A stretch of 64,000 nt of DNA, taken from assembly GCA_958295895.1 (NCBI GenBank), contig CATQHI010000003.1:186001-250000 (forward strand), read 5' to 3'. Below the pieces are notes generated by a model, which was not told where the DNA came from, ran no database searches, and saw only the letters and a program-made list of their open reading frames with translations. Of the stretch, positions 27,215-37,058 are shown piece by piece. Position 1 is the first letter of the stretch, and each line of letters starts with the position of its first letter. A program made the position numbers and the translations under genes. This stretch comes from Saprospiraceae bacterium (lineage in GTDB: Bacteria; Bacteroidota; Bacteroidia; Chitinophagales; Saprospiraceae).

Positions 27215-27481
27215 ATGCCATTACTCGTCCTACTGCTGGGGTTCTTCTTCCCCCGCCTCATTATCGTGTTGCTCTGGTTTTTCACCGGCTGGTTTCGCGA
27301 TGCCTTTGGTGGAATTTTACTGCCGCTGCTGGGACTTATCTTCTTACCCCTGACCACCCTCTGGTACGGTATTTCGGAGGTGTACTTCCCCGGTACCGTA
27401 CAGACCGTGGGATTAGTGGTCGCCGTGCTGCTGGACCTCGGTATCCTGGGAGGTGGAGCGCGCCGGCGTCGCACGGCCTAA
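27215..27481 (+). CDS. Small inner-membrane protein, hypothetical
   Basis: 88 residues with three hydrophobic helices ([58 protein letters not shown]) and a basic tail ARRRRTA. Length and layout recall small YggT/Pmp3-like membrane proteins, but no family is certain. Its stop overlaps the convergent carboxyltransferase gene by 4 bases. Confidence 0.65.
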   Translation: MPLLVLLLGFFFPRLIIVLLWFFTGWFRDAFGGILLPLLGLIFLPLTTLWYGISEVYFPGTVQTVGLVVAVLLDLGILGGGARRRRTA

Positions 27482-29016
27482 AGTGGGATGTTGCCGTGTT
27501 TCTTTTTGGGTAGTATGGCCACTTTGTGCTCGAGACTGGCGAAGGCGCGGATGAGCTTGCGGCGCGTATCGCGGGGATAGATCACCTCGTCGATGAACCC
27601 CCGCTCGGCGGCGCGGTAGGGATTGGCAAAGGTGTCGGCGTACTCCCGTTCCTTGTCGGCGAGTTTGGCGGCGGGATCGGCGGCGGCGTCGATTTCCCGC
27701 TTGAAGATGATCTCACTGGCCCCCCTGGCCCCCATGACGGCGATCTCCGCTCCGGGCCAGGCGAAGTTGAAGTCCGCACCAATGTGCTTGGAGTTCATCA
27801 CATCGTAGGCCCCGCCGTAGGCCTTGCGGGTGATGACGGTGATGCGGGGCACGGTAGCCTCACTCAGGGCGTAGAGCAGTTTGGCACCGTTGGTGATGAT
27901 GCCGTTCCACTCCTGGTCGGTGCCGGGGAGGAAGCCGGGTACGTCGACCAGCACCAGCAGGGGCACGTTGAAGCAGTCGCAGGTACGGGTGAAGCGAGCC
28001 GCCTTTTTGGAGCTGTCTACATCCAGTACGCCGGCGAGGCTGTAGGGCTGATTGGCCACAATGCCGATACTGCGACCGGCCAGGCGGGCGAAGCCCACCA
28101 CGATGTTTTCGGCGTAGCGGGGGTGGATCTCCAGGAAGCTTTCCTGATCCACGATGCCCGCGATCACCTCGCGCATGTCGTAGGGCTGGCTGGCGTTGTC
28201 CGGTACGATGGACTCCAGCGCCTCCCGTACCTCGGTGCCGAGGGTGTAGGGGAGGGTAGTGGGCTGCTCCTCGCAGTTCTGGGGGAGGTAGCTGAGCAGC
28301 CGGCGCAGTTGCTGCAGACAGAGTACGTCGTTGGCGGCGGTGAGGTGGGTGACGCCGGACTTGGTGGAGTGCGCGCTGGCCCCGCCGAGCTCCTCGCTAC
28401 TGACCTCCTCGTTGGTGACGGTTTTTACTACGTTCGGACCGGTGACGAACATGTAGCTGGTGTGCTCCACCATGATGGTAAAATCGGTCATGGCCGGGGA
28501 GTACACCGCGCCCCCCGCGCAGGGACCCATAATGGCCGAGAGCTGGGGAATCAGCCCCGAGGCCTGCACGTTGCGGTAGAAAATATCGGCGTAGCCCCCC
28601 AGCGAGCGCACCCCCTCCTGGATGCGGGCCCCACCGCTGTCGTTGAGCCCGATCAGGGGAGCGCCTACCTTGACGGCCATATCCATCACCTTGCAGATCT
28701 TCTCGGCATGGGTCTCCGATAGCGAGCCCCCGAAGACGGTGAAGTCCTGGGCGAATACGTAGACCAGTCGCCCGTCGATACTTCCGTATCCCGTGACCAC
28801 CCCGTCCCCGAGAAAAACCTGCTCCTGCATCCCGAAGTCGGTGGTGCGGTGGGTAACTAGGGCGCCGATCTCCTCGAAGCTGCCCTCGTCCAGTAGGTAG
28901 TGCACCCGCTCGCGGGCGGTAAGCTTTCCCTTTTGGTGCTGCTTATCGATGCGTTTCTGACCGCCACCGAGCTGGGTGGTGGCGAGTTTCTGGGCGAGTA
29001 GCTCGTTCTTAGTCAT
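27478..29016 (-). CDS. pccB: Acyl-CoA carboxylase, carboxyltransferase (beta) subunit
   Basis: 512 residues of the propionyl/methylmalonyl-CoA carboxyltransferase family. It transfers carboxylate from carboxybiotin to an acyl-CoA. Crotonase-like halves are clear: [21 protein letters not shown] and [16 protein letters not shown] in the first; [37 protein letters not shown] and [15 protein letters not shown] in the second. It is the last gene of the operon BCCP, biotin carboxylase, carboxyltransferase, 9 bases after the biotin carboxylase gene. Propionyl-CoA is the most likely substrate, which I infer from the family. Confidence 0.9.
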   Translation of the reverse strand: MTKNELLAQKLATTQLGGGQKRIDKQHQKGKLTARERVHYLLDEGSFEEIGALVTHRTTDFGMQEQVFLGDGVVTGYGSIDGRLVYVFAQDFTVFGGSLSETHAEKICKVMDMAVKVGAPLIGLNDSGGARIQEGVRSLGGYADIFYRNVQASGLIPQLSAIMGPCAGGAVYSPAMTDFTIMVEHTSYMFVTGPNVVKTVTNEEVSSEELGGASAHSTKSGVTHLTAANDVLCLQQLRRLLSYLPQNCEEQPTTLPYTLGTEVREALESIVPDNASQPYDMREVIAGIVDQESFLEIHPRYAENIVVGFARLAGRSIGIVANQPYSLAGVLDVDSSKKAARFTRTCDCFNVPLLVLVDVPGFLPGTDQEWNGIITNGAKLLYALSEATVPRITVITRKAYGGAYDVMNSKHIGADFNFAWPGAEIAVMGARGASEIIFKREIDAAADPAAKLADKEREYADTFANPYRAAERGFIDEVIYPRDTRRKLIRAFASLEHKVAILPKKKHGNIPL

Positions 29017-29025
29017 GGGCGGGGG

Positions 29026-30486
29026 CTATCGGCGGGCACGCCAGGCGGCCGAGGGGGTGGGTACGGTGAGTTGGTCCTGCTGACTCTGGTGTACGTAGGC
29101 GGCAAAGAGGGCAGCAACCTCCTCGACCGCACGGTCCTGCTCGGCTACGGCCTCCGGGGTGAAGTACTTGGCTACGAAATTGGTGCTGAAGGCCCCACTG
29201 CGGAAGGCCGGGTGCTGGCACACGAAGCGGCCGAAGGGTAGGGTGGTCTCGATGCCGGTGATGGTAAAGTCATTGATCGCCGCGAGCATGCGCTCGATCG
29301 CCTCGGCACGGGTAGCCCCGTGTACGATCAGCTTGGCGATCATAGGATCGTAGTTGATGGGTACGGTCATGCCCTCACGAAAGCCCCCGTCTACGCGGGC
29401 ATCCGCGGGCGGGCGGTAAGTCGTCAGTGTGCCAATGCTAGGTAGGAAGTTATTCGCCGGGTCCTCGGCGTAGACGCGCAGTTCCAGGGCGTGGCCCGTA
29501 ATGGAGAGCTCCTCCTGCGAAAAGGCGAGCCGCTCGCCCCGGGCAACTCGGATCTGTTGCTCGACCAGGTCCACGCCCGTGATGAGCTCCGTGACCGGGT
29601 GCTCCACCTGAAGCCGGGTGTTCATCTCCAGGAAGTAGAAGTTGTGCGCCTCGTCGAGCAGGAACTCCACCGTTCCTGCCCCCACATAGTCGCAGGCTTG
29701 GGCCACCTGCACCGCCGCTTCGCCCATACGGCGACGCAGCTCCGGGGAGAGCACGGCCGAGGGGGCCTCCTCCACAACCTTCTGGTGCCGCCGCTGGATG
29801 CTGCAGTCGCGCTCGAAGAGGTACAGGCAGCTACCGTGGGTATCGGCCAGCACCTGGACCTCGATGTGGCGGGGGGCGGCTACGTACTTCTCAATGAATA
29901 CCGCCCCGTCGCCGAAGGCGGACTCGGCCTCCGAGATGGCCCGTTGCATCTGTTCGGCTACCTCTCCGGCAGACTCTACCACCCGCATACCCTTACCACC
30001 CCCCCCGGCGGCCGCCTTGATGAGGATGGGAAAGCCAATATCCTCCGCGATGGCCGTAGCCTGGGCCACGTCCCTTACCGCCTCATCAATACCCGGCACC
30101 ATGGGGATATCGTAGTCGGCCACCGCCGCCTTTGCCGCTAGTTTATTACCCATCACCTCGATGGCGTGCGGTCGCGGACCCACGAAGGTGATCCCAGCGG
30201 CCTCTACCTGCCGGGCAAACTCCGCATTCTCACTTAAGAAACCGTAGCCGGGGTGGATGGCATCGGCCCCCGTTTGCCGGGCGGCGTCAATTACTTTATC
30301 GATGCGCAGGTACGACTGCGCGGAGGGTGCCGGTCCGAGCAGCACGGCCTCGTCGGCGTAGGCTACGTGGGGTGCGTCGCGGTCCACCTCCGAGTATACC
30401 GCTACGGTGGCGATGCCCATGCGGCGGGCGGTGCGCATCACGCGCAGAGCGATCTCACCGCGGTTGGCTACCAGTAGTTTCTTCAT
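29026..30486 (-). CDS. Acyl-CoA carboxylase, biotin carboxylase subunit
   Basis: 486 residues. ATP-dependent carboxylation of biotin on the partner carrier protein. The ATP-grasp core is intact: MKKLLVANRGEIALRVMRTA at the start, KAAAGGGGKGMRVV glycine loop, EKYVAAPRHIEVQVL, RDCSIQRRHQKVVEEAPS, and MNTRLQVEHPVTE. The C-terminal 40 residues are a loose extension (AEQDRAVEEVAALFAAY). It overlaps the carrier-protein gene by 4 bases (ATGA), a sign of translational coupling. Confidence 0.93.
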   Translation of the reverse strand: MKKLLVANRGEIALRVMRTARRMGIATVAVYSEVDRDAPHVAYADEAVLLGPAPSAQSYLRIDKVIDAARQTGADAIHPGYGFLSENAEFARQVEAAGITFVGPRPHAIEVMGNKLAAKAAVADYDIPMVPGIDEAVRDVAQATAIAEDIGFPILIKAAAGGGGKGMRVVESAGEVAEQMQRAISEAESAFGDGAVFIEKYVAAPRHIEVQVLADTHGSCLYLFERDCSIQRRHQKVVEEAPSAVLSPELRRRMGEAAVQVAQACDYVGAGTVEFLLDEAHNFYFLEMNTRLQVEHPVTELITGVDLVEQQIRVARGERLAFSQEELSITGHALELRVYAEDPANNFLPSIGTLTTYRPPADARVDGGFREGMTVPINYDPMIAKLIVHGATRAEAIERMLAAINDFTITGIETTLPFGRFVCQHPAFRSGAFSTNFVAKYFTPEAVAEQDRAVEEVAALFAAYVHQSQQDQLTVPTPSAAWRARR

Positions 30487-30962
30487 GCGAGTTCGATGAG
30501 GAGCTGCCGCTTGTCGACGGCCTGTCCCTGGGTGACGTGAATCGCCTTCACCGTGCCCGGGGCGCTTGCCTTGATTACATTTTCCATTTTCATTGCTTCC
30601 AGTACCACCAGGGGCGTGCCGGCCTCGATGGCATCCCCCGCCGCAACGGCAATGCTGAGGATGAGGCCCGGCATGGGTGCGGTAATGTCCGTATCGGCGC
30701 TAGCCGCCGTGGTGGCAAAGCCCAGCTGCTTCACGAGTTGCTGGAGCGGCCCGTCGATACGCACCGTGAAAATTCTTCCGTTGACCTTCAAGTCAAGCTT
30801 TAGGTCACTAGGATCATAAATCAGTAATTCACAATGGTAGACCTTTCCGTTGCGGATCAGGTGAGCCTCACTTTCAGTAAATGTTATCGCGTCCAACGCC
30901 GCCAGCTCTGCTGCGGAAATCTCGTGCGTGTTGTTTTCACCGACCGTAACCGTGTACTGCAT
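30483..30962 (-). CDS. Biotin carboxyl carrier protein of acyl-CoA carboxylase
   Basis: 159 residues from the ATG at 30962; a TTG three codons upstream is ignored. The C-terminal biotinyl domain carries the biotinylated lysine in LEAMKMENVIKAS, after TDITAPMPGLI. The N-terminal about 80 residues form the linker/BT-like region of separate carrier subunits of propionyl-CoA carboxylase-type enzymes. It is the first carboxylase gene of the operon and lies 42 bases after an SDR gene on the same strand. Confidence 0.9.
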   Translation of the reverse strand: MQYTVTVGENNTHEISAAELAALDAITFTESEAHLIRNGKVYHCELLIYDPSDLKLDLKVNGRIFTVRIDGPLQQLVKQLGFATTAASADTDITAPMPGLILSIAVAAGDAIEAGTPLVVLEAMKMENVIKASAPGTVKAIHVTQGQAVDKRQLLIELA

Positions 30963-31004
30963 GGGGGACAACCTACTGAAATAAACCGAAAACAGTCCTA
31001 AAAC

Positions 31005-31768
31005 CTAGCGCGCCTGCATTCTGATGCCCGCGTCCATCCGCACGCACTCGCCGTTCATGTAGTTGTTCTCGACCAGGTGCTGAGCTAGTCGGGCCACCTC
31101 CTCCGGTTTGCCGAGGCGCACGGGGTAGAGGGGCTGCTTAGCTAGCGAATCGTACACCTCCTGCGGAAAGGCATCGAACATCGGGGTGTGGATCAATCCC
31201 GGCGCAATGGCGTTGACGCGGATGCCGTTGCGGGCCAGGTCGCGCGCCATAGTCAGCGTCAGACTCACGATTCCCCCCTTGGAGGCGCTGTAGGCGGACT
31301 GGCCGATCTGGCCCTCGTAGGCCGCCACGGAGGCGGTGTGGAGGATGACGCCGCGGCTGCCGTCCTCGTCCAGGGGCTCGTTCTTAGCCATGGCCCAGGC
31401 GGCTAGGCGCGCTACATTAAAGGAACCGATGAGGTTGATCTGAATGACTTTCGTGAAGAGCTCCAGGTCCCCCGGTCCGTCGCGTCCGATCGTTTTCACG
31501 GCCGGGGCAACGCCAGCGAAATTACAGCAGATGTGTAGCGCCCCAAAACGGCCCACAACGCCATCGATTACGGCCTGCACGGCCTCGCCACCGGTGATGT
31601 CCACCGCGAAGAATGCCGCCCGGTCGCTACCCAGTTCTTCCACCACCTGCTGCCCCCGCTCGACGTTCAGATCCAGGATCGCCACCCGGGCTCCAAGGCG
31701 GTGAAAGTGGCGTGCCGTAGCCTCTCCGAGTCCCGAGTGATGAGGGCGGTCTTATTGCTAATTTCCAT
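31005..31768 (-). pseudogene. Short-chain dehydrogenase (HSD10/3-hydroxyacyl-CoA type), frameshift at N-terminus
   Basis: The frame from about 31700 to the stop reads a good SDR: ARVAILDLNVERGQQVV, CNFAGVAPA, ILHTASVAAYEGQIGQ with catalytic YSASKGG, and IAPGLIHTPMFD. The C-terminus VENNYMNGECVRMDAGIRM is typical of 3-hydroxy-2-methylbutyryl-CoA dehydrogenase-type SDRs. The N-terminal piece MEISNKTALIT (ATG at 31768) is in another frame, and the glycine-rich NAD motif between them (near 31730) is short by some bases. It precedes the acyl-CoA carboxylase operon, which fits a role in branched-chain or propionate metabolism. The indel may be a consensus error. Confidence 0.78.
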
Positions 31769-31976
31769 GCCGCAACCTAGCGGTTTTTGGTGAAAACACT
31801 GGCTTTGATTGGAATTTACCGCGGACTGCGTGGATATCTCTATCCCAATTGGTGTATGCACACCATCTTTGTACCAATTGGCGACGGGAGCGTTTACTCC
31901 CTTCCACCCACGGCTATTTTGGTCCCTTCCATGGGACTGTGTATTCTAGATTGAGACGCTATTTACAAACACTTCC

Positions 31977-32012
31977 GCGCGCAGCACGAGATCCGTGCTG
32001 CGCGCCTTTTTT
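31977..32012. terminator. Perfect 12-bp hairpin with T6 tract, after the ZIP gene
   Basis: Arms 31977-31988 and 31994-32005 are perfectly complementary, with a 5-base loop and a C then six T on the plus strand. It begins 5 bases after the ZIP stop codon (minus strand), so it most likely ends that gene. The best U tract, however, belongs to a plus-strand transcript, and no plus-strand gene lies upstream. Confidence 0.7.
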
Positions 32013-32855
32013 ACCCCAGGCCTACGTCGAGCGTCATCATGACGATGAAGCCCAGTACGAAGCCCAACGTGGCGATATCCGTGTTTGCCTCCAGTTGCGT
32101 TTCCGGCACCACCTCCTCGATCACCACGAAGATCATGGCCCCGGCCGCAAAGGCCAGCGCGTAGGGAAGGACCGGTGTAAAAAACGTTACGGCTAGCGCG
32201 CCCGTCACCGCGGCCACCGGCTCCACCACCGCCGAGAGCTGTCCGTACCACCAGCTCTTGAATGGACTCACCCCCTGCCTCCGCAGGGGCATCGATACGG
32301 CCAGTCCTTCGGGGAAAGTTCTGAATGCCGATGCCGATGGCCAGGGCCACCGCCGCCCCGATCGAGGCCCCCGGCATACCGGCCGCCACCCCACCGAAGA
32401 GCACGCCCACGGCCAGTCCCTCCGGAATGTTGTGGAGCGTGATCGCCAGCACCAGTAGGGTAGTGCGCCGCCAGGGGCGAGTGGATGCCCTCCGCCTCGC
32501 TCATGTCATTAAAGAGGTGCAAGTGGGGGCAGCACCTTATCGAGTCCGAAGATGAATAGTGCCCCGCTCCCAAACCCCACTGCCGCCGGGATCACCTTGA
32601 CGAATCCCTCCCCCGGACTCATCTCAATACCCGGCGCCAGCAGGCTCCAGAAGGAGGCGGCCACCATCACCCCCCCAGTAAAGCCCAGGGCACCGTCGAG
32701 CAGCGTGCGGTTCATGCCCCGAAAAGGGAAAAACTAGCGCTGCGAAAAACTAGCGCTGCGCCAAGTGCGGTCAGGATCCAGGTAAAGAGGGAGGCATAGA
32801 ACGCAGCTAGGATGGGGTCGATGGACTCCAGGTAGGCAATAATGGTATCGAACAT
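32011..32855 (-). pseudogene. ZIP-family divalent metal transporter, frameshifted
   Basis: Pieces in three frames assemble into one ZIP (ZupT/GufA-like) transporter with about eight membrane helices. The N-terminus is MFDTIIAYLESIDPILAAFY (ATG at 32855). Then come GALGFTGGVMVAASFWSLLAP, the metal-site helix [18 protein letters not shown], the second metal motif [13 protein letters not shown], and C-terminal helices ([20 protein letters not shown]). ZIP proteins import Zn, Fe or related ions. At least four indels break it, one linked to a 16-bp tandem duplication at 32728-32759. Conserved pieces suggest consensus errors or very recent inactivation. Confidence 0.8.
32728..32759. repeat. Perfect 16-bp tandem duplication inside the ZIP gene
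   Basis: GAAAAACTAGCGCTGC occurs twice back to back (32728-32743 and 32744-32759). Sixteen is not a multiple of three, so the duplication alone shifts the ZIP frame. Confidence 0.9.
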
Positions 32856-32918
32856 AGCAGGGGCTTAGGCTGCTAATACCCCAACCGTGGCGGATTGTTT
32901 GATGACTCTAACTTGCTA

Positions 32919-34088
32919 CTATTCAAACGCAGCCCTAAGCTGGTCGGCGGCAAAATCCTGCGCCTCATCGGCCGGAGGTACCACGGCATAGGTTCCAAAA
33001 AACTCGTGGGTAGTGCCGGGGTAGAGCTGGTAGGTGGTGGTGACCCCGGCGGCTTCCAGCCGGTCGGCTAGTAACCTACCTTCGGTTTGCAGCGGATCGA
33101 TCTCAGCCGCAATGATGGTAGCGGGCGGCAGGCCGCTCAGGTCGGCCTCATCTACCAGTGAAATCAGGGGATCATCGCCGTCGGCCGGCGAGCTGAAGTA
33201 GCGCTCGGTGAAGTAGATTACGTTGGGCTTATTTAGCGGCTGGGCATTGGCGTACTCCTGGTAGGATTCCGTAGTAAGATCGTTGTTGGCTACGGGGTAC
33301 ACCAGCAATTGGTGGACGGGTAGGGTGACGCCGCGATCCCTAGCCAGTAGGCAAACGGCGGCAGCCATGTTGCCGCCCGCGCTCTCGCCGGCCGTCGCAA
33401 TTCTGGTGGAATCAATACCGATGCTGGCAGCACTATCACGTACCCACTTGTAGGCGGCGTAGGCATCTTCGTGGGCGGCCGGAAACTTATTCATGGTCTC
33501 CGAAGCTAAGCGGTAGTCTACCGACACGACCACCGCCCCGGTGCGCTCAGCGAGGGCCTGCGCCGAGGGTTCGTATACCTCCAGGGAGCCAATCACCCAA
33601 CCGCCGCCGTGGTAGTACACAATCCCGGGGCGGGCCCCCGTGGCCCCTTCCGTAGGGGTGTAAATGCGCACGGGTACTCCGTCGGGTGCCGAGCCCGGCG
33701 TGTAGTTCGGTGGCAGTACGCGCTGATCGGTCGTAACGGCGGGCGCGGGAGCCGAAAGGTTATTCTTCGCCAGCAGGGTATTCACCGCATCGGTTACGCT
33801 ATGGGTCATGCGGGCCTGCCGGGCCGTAAGGGTGGGTAGTGGCGGATCCCCAAAGGCCACGAACTGCTCGACCACGGCCCACATCTGGTCGTCCATATCG
33901 GGAGCGTAGCTGGGTTTGGGGCCGGTAGGCTGAACCAGTTCATCCCCCGTGAACGGATTAAAATCGTCATCATCGTCACAACCGGTCAGCGAACCGGCCA
34001 GTACCGCGGCTACCGTAGCCAGAAGGAGGAATCGGGATATACTAGTTTTGCTGAGAAGAACTACAGAAGTTAGGGATACGTACATCAT
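32919..34088 (-). CDS. Alpha/beta hydrolase lipoprotein, HSL-type esterase
   Basis: 389 residues. A lipoprotein signal ends at LAGSLTGC, followed by an acidic run (DDDDD). The hormone-sensitive-lipase motif YYHGGGWVIGS forms the oxyanion hole, the nucleophile elbow is GESAGGNMAAAV, and the acid/base part is EIDPLQTEGRLLADRL with the final histidine in GTTHEFFGTY. It should hydrolyse short acyl or aryl esters at the cell envelope. Two adjacent ATG codons begin the signal peptide; either could be used. It stands alone on the minus strand. Confidence 0.87.
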   Translation of the reverse strand: MMYVSLTSVVLLSKTSISRFLLLATVAAVLAGSLTGCDDDDDFNPFTGDELVQPTGPKPSYAPDMDDQMWAVVEQFVAFGDPPLPTLTARQARMTHSVTDAVNTLLAKNNLSAPAPAVTTDQRVLPPNYTPGSAPDGVPVRIYTPTEGATGARPGIVYYHGGGWVIGSLEVYEPSAQALAERTGAVVVSVDYRLASETMNKFPAAHEDAYAAYKWVRDSAASIGIDSTRIATAGESAGGNMAAAVCLLARDRGVTLPVHQLLVYPVANNDLTTESYQEYANAQPLNKPNVIYFTERYFSSPADGDDPLISLVDEADLSGLPPATIIAAEIDPLQTEGRLLADRLEAAGVTTTYQLYPGTTHEFFGTYAVVPPADEAQDFAADQLRAAFE

Positions 34089-34317
34089 TCGAAGTCAAAT
34101 TGGGAAGAGGAATTACAGCACCGGTTACTGGACGTGCAAATTGAGAAACACTAGCCTCCGCGCTGTTTTTACTGATATTTAAGCAAAAACCGTAGAACTA
34201 TCCCAATGTTGAGTAGAAAGTACTCAGCATTGTGAATACTGTTTGCACTTTTCCAAAGGTAATGCACCCGCGTTCCCGCAAAAATCACTTGCCGGGTCGA
34301 GCCACCGGCGCTGTAAC

Positions 34318-34768
34318 CTACCGCTTCAACCCCAACTTTTTCATCTTACTAAAGAGCGTCTGGGGGTGCATCTTCAGTATTTCAGCCGCTCCACCCTGCC
34401 CACTCACCTTCCCGTCAGTGCGCTTAAGCACGCAGGTAAGGTAGCTGCGCTGATTTTCCTCAAAGGAGAGGAACTCGGTAGGATGACTGTTCCACGACTC
34501 TCCGTTCGGCACCAGCATACAGCATATGCAGGACTTACAGGCCGACAGATCCAGCCTGATCAAGTGGAAGGTATAGTGTTCATGCTCCCCCACCGTGAGG
34601 TAGCGGACCGCGCAGTTTCCTTTTTCAAGATGGGTAAATAAATCATCTTCGGAAAGGTGACCGCGCAGTAATTCTTTGGCTCCCAGCACCAGCTGGGCCA
34701 GTAGCTTCGTGAACGCCTCATTGACCGCCAGGGGGCTCCAGGTCCTTAGTGACAAGTAGCGTGGGCAT
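34318..34768 (-). CDS. Stand-alone PAS-like plus Fis-type HTH regulator (one frameshift)
   Basis: From the ATG at 34768, the sequence MPTLLVTKDLEP joins LAVNEAFTKLLAQLV after removal of one base from a C run near 34732. The merged protein has about 149 residues. Residues about 1-90 look like a PAS sensor. The C-terminus EENQRSYLTCVLKRTDGKVS then AAEILKMHPQTLFSKMKKLG is a Fis-type HTH as found at the end of sigma-54 enhancer-binding proteins. No AAA+ domain is present, so it cannot itself activate sigma-54. CxxCxCC in SACKSCICCML is unusual. A longer frame up to 34953 exists but has no family likeness. Confidence 0.6.
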
Positions 34769-35144
34769 CGGGTTGGCGTGCACCCATTCCCCTCACGATC
34801 GAGGGTACGGTAGGAGGAGGTGCGTTTGTAATGGACATGGGAGCAGCAGTTAAAGAATGAGACTAGGTGAGTCCGGGGCGGGTGAAGATCTTCGGCGGTC
34901 TTGTCCGGTGGCGGCAAGCGGCGATCCGTTACGATAGCTACTGCGCGTTGCACCTAAGGTACGAATAAATTAGTCTACGCATGTTGCACCATTTACCGTG
35001 TTTTCTTAAGGTATCGGGCGGGGCCGCAGGTGCAGCGTCTGTCGGGGTGACAACTAGCTAGTACGTACGACTGTCGAGAGCTACCCCGCCAAGCGCGAGC
35101 AGTGGGCGGCTAGCTTGGCTGCGACGTGGGTGTATTTTAACAAG
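34769..35144. other. Intergenic region with one dispersed repeat
   Basis: 376 bases without a supported gene. It contains repeat copy 4 at 35015-35037. Elsewhere I see no promoter or hairpin I would defend. Confidence 0.4.
35015..35037 (-). repeat. Dispersed GC-rich repeat, copy 4
   Basis: The core GGGGCCGCAGGTGCA is exact. Similarity to the copy inside hsdR extends to about 30 bases (through GCGTC and a following CGGGG), which makes these two the longest matching pair. Confidence 0.65.
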
Positions 35145-36180
35145 CTACTTTTTCAAGTCTAATAGGTGCTTTTCGTAGTAAGCTTTCGTCCGCAAGTATT
35201 CTTCTTCCTCCATCCCGGAGCGCCCGGCGGCAAGTACGGAAATGGCCGCCTCGTACGCCAACCGCGCCTCTTTGATCCGGCCGAGGGACTGGAGCATCTC
35301 TCCCTGACTATCGCGTAGGTTACTGTCGTCAGGAAAGCGTGCTACGGCAAAATTGAGGATGGTGAGGGCTCCTTCGGTATTGCCATCCTTATTGGCGAAA
35401 TAGGCCATACCGTTCACAAGGTTCGGATTTAGCGAGCGGTGTCCTTCGGTCTCCAGCTGCTTCAGATAAGCTACCGCGTTGTCTCCGTCCTGAAACGCAC
35501 CGGCGAAGAAGTGCTCCAGTGCCGAGGGTAGCGCCCGTACGAAGGATTTCATGTGGCTTTGCTCCGGAAAGGCCTCCATAACGATGCCCATTTTGCCGGT
35601 TTGGCTTAGGCTATCTAAGCGTTCCCAGCCGGCGTCCGCCGCGGTGTCCCAGCCGTTAAATCCGGTAGCGGGGCCCCTCACTGCCGCGGCTGACGTAATT
35701 CGCCCCATTGCTATGGCCCACGGCGACCCGGCGGGGGAGGGTAGGGTAGTTGTCATCCACCCAGGGTAGAAGCTCCCGTTCCAGGAAGAGCAGTAGACTG
35801 TCCGCCTTACCGGCATAGCCGTTGTACCGTTCGATCCATTCGGGGTTGTCCGGGGCGGGTAGCATTTCGGTGTTCCGGTTCCACTGCCGGTCCGCGATGT
35901 AGGGACTCTTCACCCCCACAACCAAGAATGGCATAGGGCCGGGACCGTAGAGATCGACTGTCGCATGTACCAAGTCGAAGAACGACCGCGCCTGGGCGTC
36001 GAAGACGTAGATCACGTTCACTTTGGCGTCGTCGAATTCCTCCAGTTGCCAGGGGGTATAGACCAGGAGTTCGCGGTCCATGTCAAGCACATCACTGTGA
36101 ATGGTATGCTCCGTTATTTTCTGGGCGTGACCCAGACTGGTCGTTAGCAGCAGTAAGAAGAACAAGTAAAATAGGCGCAT
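35145..36180 (-). pseudogene. Esterase-D-type hydrolase with TPR tail, frameshifted and internally deleted
   Basis: The N-terminal piece (35656-36180) has a signal peptide (LFYLFFLLLLTTSLGHAQ), ELLVYTPWQLEEF, and the nucleophile elbow VAVGHSNGANY. The C-terminal piece (from about 35690 down) continues with GKMGIVMEAFPEQSHMKSF, where the catalytic histidine should be, and a TPR-like region (AYLKQLETEGHRSLNPNL, EGALTILNFAVARFPDDSNL). Between them roughly 60-100 residues normally found after the elbow, including the catalytic acid, are missing as well as the frame being shifted. That is more than a one-base error, so this looks like a real pseudogene of an exported esterase. Confidence 0.7.
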
Positions 36181-36244
36181 CGGTAAGGATTTACTACAAA
36201 AGTAACCTCGTGCTCCGCGCCAAAATTGAACGAATGGGACATGC

Positions 36245-37058
36245 CTACTTCAGCCGGTGCCAGAATGTATCTGCCTGACCGAGCAGTTTACCCTTGGTGA
36301 AAAATTGCCGGGGCGCGTTGTGGGTCAGCTTGCGAAAAACCTTAATCATATGCGCTTGATCGCTATAGTTAGCCGCGTAGGCCAGCTGGGTAAAATTCTC
36401 ATCTGCTTCACCCGATAGCTTACGGTCGATAACACTACGCAGTACGACGATCTCGTGAAATTTCTTGATCGAAACGCCAAGGGTGCCCTTAAAGGACGCG
36501 GTGGAGATGCCGGCGGCTAAGCTGCATAGACTCGGCCATTCTAGTTACCGAGAAGTCTCCGGAGTGCGCAAAAACATAGCTCACCGCACTCGCCACCAAA
36601 TTGGAAGCTCGGGGACGGTAACGTGCCTTCAGATGGCCATCAAGGCACTGTGTGAGCAGCTCGGTATCATCAGTGGCAAAAAGTTGACACAGCTCTTTCT
36701 CCGAGAAAAAGGGATGTCCGATAAGGTAGTCCGTAAAGGATAGGTCGGGCCAAAACTGTTGTACGCCGAGGATACAAAAGACGATCACGACGCGATGCAC
36801 CGGCCCGGTCTGCGTCACCCGTAGGACGTCGTCTCGCAAAGGGGTAAATACCTGGAGAGGGGGTGCAACGGCATCATAGACAATCTGACCAACGCCCGGC
36901 ATCCGGTGACTGGCGTAGAGCGAAATGGTCGTGTTGTAATGCGGAAAGCACTCGAAGGTGGTCACCTCATTAACTGGTTTGCGATCCAGGTAGTAGTAGT
37001 CGACGTAGCGCGCTACGGTGGGATCGGCGGGCCGGAAGGTTTTGAAGGTGGTGGACAA
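36245..37058 (-). CDS. AraC-family transcriptional regulator (one-base frameshift)
   Basis: About 270 residues if one T is removed from CTTTAAG near 36490. The N-terminal half (FRPADPTVARYVDYYYLDRK and on) is the sensor region seen in Bacteroidota AraC proteins. The C-terminal half has two HTH motifs: RMAESMQLSRRHLHRVLKGTLGV and, after the shift, FTQLAYAANYSDQAHMIKVF, followed by FRKLTHNAP. As written, the protein stops after the first HTH and would not bind DNA well. The rest of the frame is clean, so the indel may be an error. Target genes are unknown. Confidence 0.78.

Noticed and set aside
27526-28722. 398-codon open frame antisense to the carboxyltransferase gene
   Set aside because: Low-complexity Gly/Val/His composition typical of a shadow frame; the opposite strand encodes a full-length conserved enzyme.
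34769-34953. N-terminal extension of the Fis-type regulator up to 34953
   Set aside because: The extension is rich in Cys/Arg/His without family likeness, and the alternative frame gives a natural start MPTLLVTKDLEP after correction of one base.
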